A stretch of DNA of 55,705 nucleotides from Candidatus Melainabacteria bacterium (GTDB lineage: Bacteria > Cyanobacteriota > Vampirovibrionia > Obscuribacterales > Obscuribacteraceae). This document shows, piece by piece, positions 51,421 through 55,705 of this stretch. Under the pieces are notes generated by a model. That model was not told the DNA's origin. It saw only the letters and a list, made by a program, of their open reading frames with translations, and did no database searches. The position numbers were made by a program, and so were the translations under genes. Numbering within the stretch: position 1 is the stretch's first letter; every line of letters begins with the position of its first letter. The stretch is taken from positions 1-55,705 of the forward strand of contig PLZS01000045.1 of assembly GCA_003153555.1 (NCBI GenBank), in the 5' to 3' direction.

Positions 51421-52590
51421 ATGAGCGTCTACTTGGACAACAGCGCAACGACGCGCATTAGGGACGAAGTTATCGAGGCAATGCAGCCTTACCTTTGTGA
51501 TAAATGGGGCAATCCTTCCTCCATTCATCGTATGGGTCGCCAAGCGAGAGCGGCCATCGACACCGCGCGGCAACAAGTCGCTGATTTAATTGGCGCCAAT
51601 GCTGCCGAAATTTATTTCACTCCAGGCGGCACCTACAGCAACAATGTAGCAATCCTGGGGCGAGCGCGTTATGTGGAAGAAAATCAACTCGGTCGCCATC
51701 TGATTACCTCGTGCATAGAACATTCATCTGGACTAGGACCATCGCGCCACCTAGAGTCTCACGGATGGAAAGTTAGTTACTTGCATGTTGACAAAGAAGG
51801 CTTCGTAGATCTCGATGAATTGCGCGATTCCATCACCCCTGAGACAAGTATCATCTCTCTGATGTACGCAAATAATGAGGTTGGCACAGTGCAACCGATT
51901 GAGGAAATTGCAAACATCGCTCAAGAAAGAAACATTTTCTATCACACGGATGCAGTCCAAGCGGCTGGAAAGATTGCCCTCGATGTTCGCACACTGCCTG
52001 CACAAACAATGAGTTTGTCCGGTCACAAGTTCCATGCCCCTAAAGGCATTGGCATTCTTTACGTGAGAAAAGAGGCGCAGATGTTGCCGATCATTTTCGG
52101 GGGAGGACAGGAAAGGGGCGTATTTCCAGGCACTGAGAACTTGGCCAGCATTGTAGCTATCGGTAAAGCCGCAGAATTAGCGGCAGAGCATCTGGAAGAG
52201 AATTCAAAAAGACTGCGCAGAATCCAAGAAATCATGATCCGAAAATTGACTGCTGTCGATTGCGTCAAACTGACAGGGGCTCAAGACTTGAACCGACGCA
52301 TTCCAGGACACGTCAGCGTCATTGTCCAAGGCACCATTGGAGAACAACTGGTCAATGATGCAGATTTTAAAGGCATTTGCATTTCCTCTGTTTCAGCATG
52401 CTCTTCAAGCGGAATGGATCCATCACACGTCTTGAGCTGCATCGGATTTCCACGAGAAGAGGTGATGGGTTCAGCTCGAATAACTGCAGGTTATTTCAAT
52501 ACGATTGAAGAGTGTGAAAAAGCGGCGCAAGTGCTCAGTCAGTTATTCGTAAAACGTGCAGTCAAGAACAGCACTGTCGCGCCCGTATGA
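51421..52590 (+). CDS. Cysteine desulfurase (NifS/IscS family)
   Basis: PLP enzyme releasing sulfur from cysteine as a persulfide for Fe-S clusters and thio-modification. Markers: VYLDNSATT, WGNPSSIHRMGR, IEHSS, MYANNEVGTVQPI, YHTDAVQAAGK, the Schiff-base Lys203 in SLSGHKFHAPKGIG, GTEN, and catalytic Cys327 in VSACSSSG. The stretch TPGGTYSNN differs from the common TSGATESNN, and the persulfide loop is short, as in group I NifS/IscS enzymes. ATG at 51421 is 10 nt after GAAGAGG; GTG at 51415 is too close. It converges on cysE and cysK, the genes that make its substrate. Confidence 0.93.
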   Translation: MSVYLDNSATTRIRDEVIEAMQPYLCDKWGNPSSIHRMGRQARAAIDTARQQVADLIGANAAEIYFTPGGTYSNNVAILGRARYVEENQLGRHLITSCIEHSSGLGPSRHLESHGWKVSYLHVDKEGFVDLDELRDSITPETSIISLMYANNEVGTVQPIEEIANIAQERNIFYHTDAVQAAGKIALDVRTLPAQTMSLSGHKFHAPKGIGILYVRKEAQMLPIIFGGGQERGVFPGTENLASIVAIGKAAELAAEHLEENSKRLRRIQEIMIRKLTAVDCVKLTGAQDLNRRIPGHVSVIVQGTIGEQLVNDADFKGICISSVSACSSSGMDPSHVLSCIGFPREEVMGSARITAGYFNTIEECEKAAQVLSQLFVKRAVKNSTVAPV

Positions 52591-52593
52591 CCA

Positions 52594-52620
52594 ACGGTGC
52601 TGTTTAAATTCCAGCACCGT
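52594..52620. terminator. Bidirectional terminator hairpin between convergent genes
   Basis: ACGGTGCTG (52594-52602) pairs perfectly with CAGCACCGT (52612-52620). The 9-base loop contains the cysE stop codon (complement of 52604-52606). There is no strong T-run, so termination may be partial or assisted. Confidence 0.6.
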
Positions 52621-53386
52621 GCAAAAATATGTCCACAGCATCGGAAGATGAATTAACAGAGACAGGTGCATGACCGATATGGACGACTTTCCCTGAATGG
52701 GAGGGACGTTTTACACCGGTTGTTGTAGGTTCGAATATTGGTACCGCCTGGATGCGGTCGACTTGCTTTTCCAGTTTTGCAAGCTTGTCTCGTAGGCACT
52801 TGATTGCTTCAGCTTCGATGTCCGGCACAGGATCGCTGACGCGCACTCCTTCGCGGAATATGACTCGACCTGGCACGCCGACGACGATGCAGTCGTCTGG
52901 AACTTCTTTGAGCAAAATTGAACCGGAGGCAACTTGAACGTTGTTGCCCACTGTGAATCCGCCTAGAATTTGTGCTCCGCTACCGACGACAACTGAGTTA
53001 CCCAAAGTTGGATGGCGCTTTGTGTCACGAGACAGGGCGCCCATTCTGGCAGCAGCTTGCGCGCCCAGCGTCACTCCTTGATAAAGCACACAGTCATCGC
53101 CAATGTCGGCGGTTTCGCCGATGACGACACCTAGTCCATGATCGATGAACAGTCGGCTGCCTATCTTTGCGCCTGGATGAATCTCGATGCCCGTTAAGAA
53201 CCGGCCCAATTGAGAGAAGCTGCGAGCAGCAATGCGCAGTCCTTTATTTTTCGTTTGCCATAATCGATGAGCAACTCTGTAAAACAAGATTGCATGAAAA
53301 CCAGGATAACAGAGAAAAACTTCTGCACGACTGCGCGCAGCTGGGTCCTTCATCAGGATGTTTTCGACTTCTTCCTTTACGCTCAT
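52604..53386 (-). CDS. cysE: Serine O-acetyltransferase
   Basis: Makes O-acetylserine from serine and acetyl-CoA, the first step of cysteine synthesis. The helical N-terminal part (DPAARSRAEVFLCYPGFHAILFYRVAHRLW) and the left-handed beta-helix of hexapeptide repeats (IHPGAKIGSRLFIDHGLGVVIGETADIGDDCVLYQGVTLG) are diagnostic, including the catalytic His and Asp in FIDHG. After the helix, ~60 residues form a non-conserved tail, longer than in E. coli, that might affect CysK binding. It lies 45 nt downstream of cysK on the same strand, so they probably form an operon. Confidence 0.95.
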   Translation of the reverse strand: MSVKEEVENILMKDPAARSRAEVFLCYPGFHAILFYRVAHRLWQTKNKGLRIAARSFSQLGRFLTGIEIHPGAKIGSRLFIDHGLGVVIGETADIGDDCVLYQGVTLGAQAAARMGALSRDTKRHPTLGNSVVVGSGAQILGGFTVGNNVQVASGSILLKEVPDDCIVVGVPGRVIFREGVRVSDPVPDIEAEAIKCLRDKLAKLEKQVDRIQAVPIFEPTTTGVKRPSHSGKVVHIGHAPVSVNSSSDAVDIFLHGAGI

Positions 53387-53431
53387 ACAATTCGCCTCGA
53401 TCTTAATTTGACGCTCTTCACGCTCTGCTTT

Positions 53432-54436
53432 CTAAGTTGACGCCGCAACTGGCACGTTCTCAGCAGCCGACGCCACCTCTGGCACCAGATCTGCAAACAG
53501 CGCTGTGGACAGATAGCGCTCGCCAGTACTTGGCAAAATAATGACGATCATCTTACCCTTGTTCTCGGGGCGCTTAGCAATTTCGACGGCAGCAAACGCA
53601 GCCGCACCACTACTGATACCACAGAGAAGACCTTCTTCAGCAGCCAAGCGTCTTCCCCATTCTAAAGCTTGATCGTTTGTCACTTGAAACACTTCGTCGA
53701 TGACAGAAAGGTCCAAGACCCCCGGAACAAACCCGGCGCCAATGCCTTGAATTTTGTGAGGTCCCGGTTTCAGAGCTTCGCCTTTCAATGTCTGAGTTAG
53801 AACTGGGCTATCGGTTGGTTCTATCGCAATAATCTGAATACTCGGTTTTCTTTCTTTCAAGACTTGACCGACACCAGTGATGGTGCCGCCGGTACCGACA
53901 CCGGCAATAAATATATCGACTTTGCCTTCAGTATCACGCCAAATTTCTTCAGCTGTAGTTTCACGGTGAATTTTGGGATTGGCTGGATTGTCGAATTGTT
54001 GTGGCATAAACGAATTCGGCGTCGTTGCCAGAAGCTCTGTCGCTTTGTTGATCGCGCCGCGCATACCTTCGGCTCCAGGGGTGAGGACGAGTTCAGCGCC
54101 CAGTGCGGCAAGAAGCTTGCGGCGCTCGACAGACATAGTGTCAGGCATGGTCAAAATCAACTTGTACTGCCTGGCTGCTGCGACAAAAGCAAGTGCTATA
54201 CCAGTGTTTCCGGAAGTCGGCTCGATTAACGTAGTGATCCCCCGCTTGATCAATCCGGCCTTTTCGGCTTCATTGATCATCGAAACGCCAATTCTATCTT
54301 TGACAGAACCTAGCGGATTGTGGGATTCCAGCTTGGCTGCAATAACAGTCTCAGCTGGCAATGAGGCAGTAAGCCGGTTAAGTCTGACCAAAGGCGTATT
54401 GCCAATTAACTCAGTTACATCGTTAGCAATGGGCAT
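53432..54436 (-). CDS. cysK: Cysteine synthase (O-acetylserine sulfhydrylase)
   Basis: Replaces the acetyl group of O-acetylserine with sulfide. Markers: [16 protein letters not shown], Lys46 in [27 protein letters not shown] (substrate loop), [16 protein letters not shown], and [13 protein letters not shown] with the PLP-phosphate contacts. At 334 residues it is the short form without CBS domains, unlike the paralogue at 35481. ATG at 54436 is chosen because AGGAG lies 9 nt upstream; the open frame extends 16 codons further to 54484. The C-terminal tail is Ala/Val-rich and longer than usual. Confidence 0.95.
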   Translation of the reverse strand: MPIANDVTELIGNTPLVRLNRLTASLPAETVIAAKLESHNPLGSVKDRIGVSMINEAEKAGLIKRGITTLIEPTSGNTGIALAFVAAARQYKLILTMPDTMSVERRKLLAALGAELVLTPGAEGMRGAINKATELLATTPNSFMPQQFDNPANPKIHRETTAEEIWRDTEGKVDIFIAGVGTGGTITGVGQVLKERKPSIQIIAIEPTDSPVLTQTLKGEALKPGPHKIQGIGAGFVPGVLDLSVIDEVFQVTNDQALEWGRRLAAEEGLLCGISSGAAAFAAVEIAKRPENKGKMIVIILPSTGERYLSTALFADLVPEVASAAENVPVAAST

Positions 54437-54538
54437 GCATTGTGACTCCTGCATTATCCGAAACGCCACAATTATCCGTCGCATTCCTTAAAAGTGTAAG
54501 CAATTTGTTCATATATTAACGATGTTGCTTGCTTAAAA

Positions 54539-55507
54539 TTATTGCGCAAGACAGCGTTCCAGGTCAGCGTGCAGTTGTTCTTTCTCATGCGGCGAGACGC
54601 CGACATGCACAGCTTGTACTATGCCATTTTTGTCAATCACGACGGTCTGCGGAAGCGCCTCAACGAAGAAAGCCGAATCCACTGCGGCAGAGCCAACGGC
54701 TCCTTTCAGATCGATTTTTAGAGCCTGCAGGTAGTCTTTAGGCAATTGCGGATCTTCGTCTCCAGCTATGGCATAAACCTCGACACCTCGTTCTCTAAAA
54801 TCATGAGCGACTTCGGCAAGAATAGGCAAACTTGTCCGACAGGGACCGCACCAAGTAGCCCAGAAATCCAGCAGCACTACAGATTTCCCCTTCAAGGAGG
54901 AAAGCATCACGGGCTGACCGTCAAAGGTTTTGAGCAACACGTCAGGGGCTGGCTTGTGGACAAGTTGTTCAGCCGGATAATGCTTTTTGAACATCCCCAT
55001 CAGCATCATGATTAAGGCAGTGACAAGAAGCATAAACGTAGCAACAAAAATCGATTGCACGATAACGGCGCGCAGAAGCGGAATACCATGCGCCATCCTC
55101 AATCCAATCACAGCAAGACAGCACCCCCAGATTACGCCAATCGGAGCAGTGTAGGGCGATGCCAAAAAGACTAACGGTGCGCATGAATATGCGCCTACGA
55201 TGAAGATTCTTTTGAAGGTGGCTTTACCGCCAAACACTCTTCCCAACTTGGCTGCAGAGCAAGCATATAAACAAACGGCGGCGAGAGCGAGCACGGCATA
55301 AGATGGAAACGATTTAGCAAGCGTTTCTCCGATCAAAAGTGGTGGCAAAGTTCGGTCGCTAGCGACCCGAATCAGTGAGAAAATAAACGTCACAACGACG
55401 ACAAAAAATACAGCCCAAGGAAGCTTCTGTTCCATTAAGGCTACAGCAAAAAAACGGCTTGGCTTAGTAATCAGAAGAAGATATTTTTCGGCCGTCTTAA
55501 AGTGCAT
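54539..55507 (-). CDS. Membrane protein with C-terminal TlpA/ResA-like thioredoxin domain
   Basis: A 322-residue fusion. The N-terminal half (~1-170) has five or so hydrophobic segments (LPWAVFFVVVVTFIFSLI, YAVLALAAVCLYACSA, APLVFLASPYTAPIGVIWGCCLAVIGL, AVIVQSIFVATFMLLVTALIMMLMG) in a Yip1-like arrangement. The C-terminal half (~185-322) is thioredoxin-like: VMLSSLKGKSVVLLDFWATWCGPCR with the CxxC, GVEVYAIAGDED, and LPQTVVIDKNG with the cis-proline. The thioredoxin domain probably faces the periplasm, acting on disulfides in exported proteins or cytochromes. This is the reverse of the usual single-helix TlpA layout. It is the last complete gene of the window. Confidence 0.85.
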   Translation of the reverse strand: MHFKTAEKYLLLITKPSRFFAVALMEQKLPWAVFFVVVVTFIFSLIRVASDRTLPPLLIGETLAKSFPSYAVLALAAVCLYACSAAKLGRVFGGKATFKRIFIVGAYSCAPLVFLASPYTAPIGVIWGCCLAVIGLRMAHGIPLLRAVIVQSIFVATFMLLVTALIMMLMGMFKKHYPAEQLVHKPAPDVLLKTFDGQPVMLSSLKGKSVVLLDFWATWCGPCRTSLPILAEVAHDFRERGVEVYAIAGDEDPQLPKDYLQALKIDLKGAVGSAAVDSAFFVEALPQTVVIDKNGIVQAVHVGVSPHEKEQLHADLERCLAQ

Positions 55508-55591
55508 ATTAATCGAATCAAATAAAAATCAGTATCACGAGTGATGGCACCATCGCGGCGTCAACCTGCGATCCGAAACTAATTTCTCGAT

Positions 55592-55705
55592 TTATTCTTC
55601 GCCGGCGTTTTCTTGTTCGCTCTGACGCGCCAATTCTTCAACGTGAGCGACGACGCGCTCAAACTCATCATCGCTTTCAATTGTTTGGAAAATTGATTGA
55701 TCTTC
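55592..55705 (-). CDS. C-terminal end of a DUF1292-like acidic protein (truncated by window)
   Basis: An open frame runs in from the window edge and ends with TAA at 55592-55594. The visible 37 residues read EDQSIFQTIESDDEFERVV and then an acidic helical tail. The phrase resembles the C-terminus of DUF1292 proteins in Firmicutes and cyanobacteria. The start and most of the protein lie outside the window, so the call is tentative. Confidence 0.45.
   Translation of the reverse strand, partial: EDQSIFQTIESDDEFERVVAHVEELARQSEQENAGEE

Overview
The window is a dense stretch of bacterial chromosome, with about 45 protein genes on both strands, short intergenic gaps and roughly balanced base composition. 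It holds no rRNA, tRNA, transposase, phage or CRISPR locus that I can recognise. The gene mix suggests a heterotrophic relative of Cyanobacteria such as the Obscuribacterales (Vampirovibrionia/Melainabacteria): polyphosphate kinase 2 plus PstS, an OmpR/RpaB-type regulator, many TPR and secreted proteins of unknown role, hemL and methylmalonyl-CoA mutase. This placement is an inference from gene content; no marker was aligned.

Layout. (1) 1-3753: a phospho-signalling operon of PP2C phosphatase, zinc-ribbon/FHA protein, soluble Ser/Thr kinase with an NHL propeller, and Maf pyrophosphatase. (2) 3878-11741: a run of + strand envelope genes (two secreted proteins, one an M23 peptidase; a TolA-like coiled-coil/IPT protein; a one-helix membrane protein) ending in hemL. 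(3) 12161-16666: a small glycan cluster (two GT2 glycosyltransferases, a DegT sugar aminotransferase, an extended SDR). (4) 16677-19328: a SUFU-domain protein behind lepA. (5) 19659-35478 and 35481-38608: one-carbon and sulfur amino-acid metabolism (MmuM-MetF fusion, MetH, CBS, cystathionine gamma-synthase/lyase, methylmalonyl-CoA mutase large chain), interleaved with TPR/LRV repeat proteins, PPK2, PstS and small proteins. (6) 38613-45572: a glycosyltransferase, a sugar epimerase, an AzgA-like purine permease, a TPR membrane protein and an orphan response regulator. (7) 45669-51229: gyrA, lysS and two unknown genes. (8) 51421-55705: cysteine desulfurase, cysE and cysK, then a membrane-anchored thioredoxin and the end of a DUF1292-like gene.

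Functionally, serine and homocysteine routes meet here. CysE/CysK make cysteine, CBS and CGS/CGL link cysteine and homocysteine, and MetH and MmuM-MetF remethylate homocysteine and reduce methylene-THF. The desulfurase draws sulfur from cysteine, and methylmalonyl-CoA mutase takes propionyl units from methionine or odd-chain catabolism. PPK2 and PstS point to phosphate storage.

The most unusual signal is non-coding. Two ~150-nt intergenic elements, 3' of hemL and 3' of metH, share two conserved blocks at identical spacing, separated by an unrelated 50-nt middle. They also share a hairpin whose stem is conserved while its loop varies. This looks like an undescribed structured RNA or small repeat family. 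A second, REP-like hairpin repeat family lies in several gaps and has expanded in frame inside one coding sequence.
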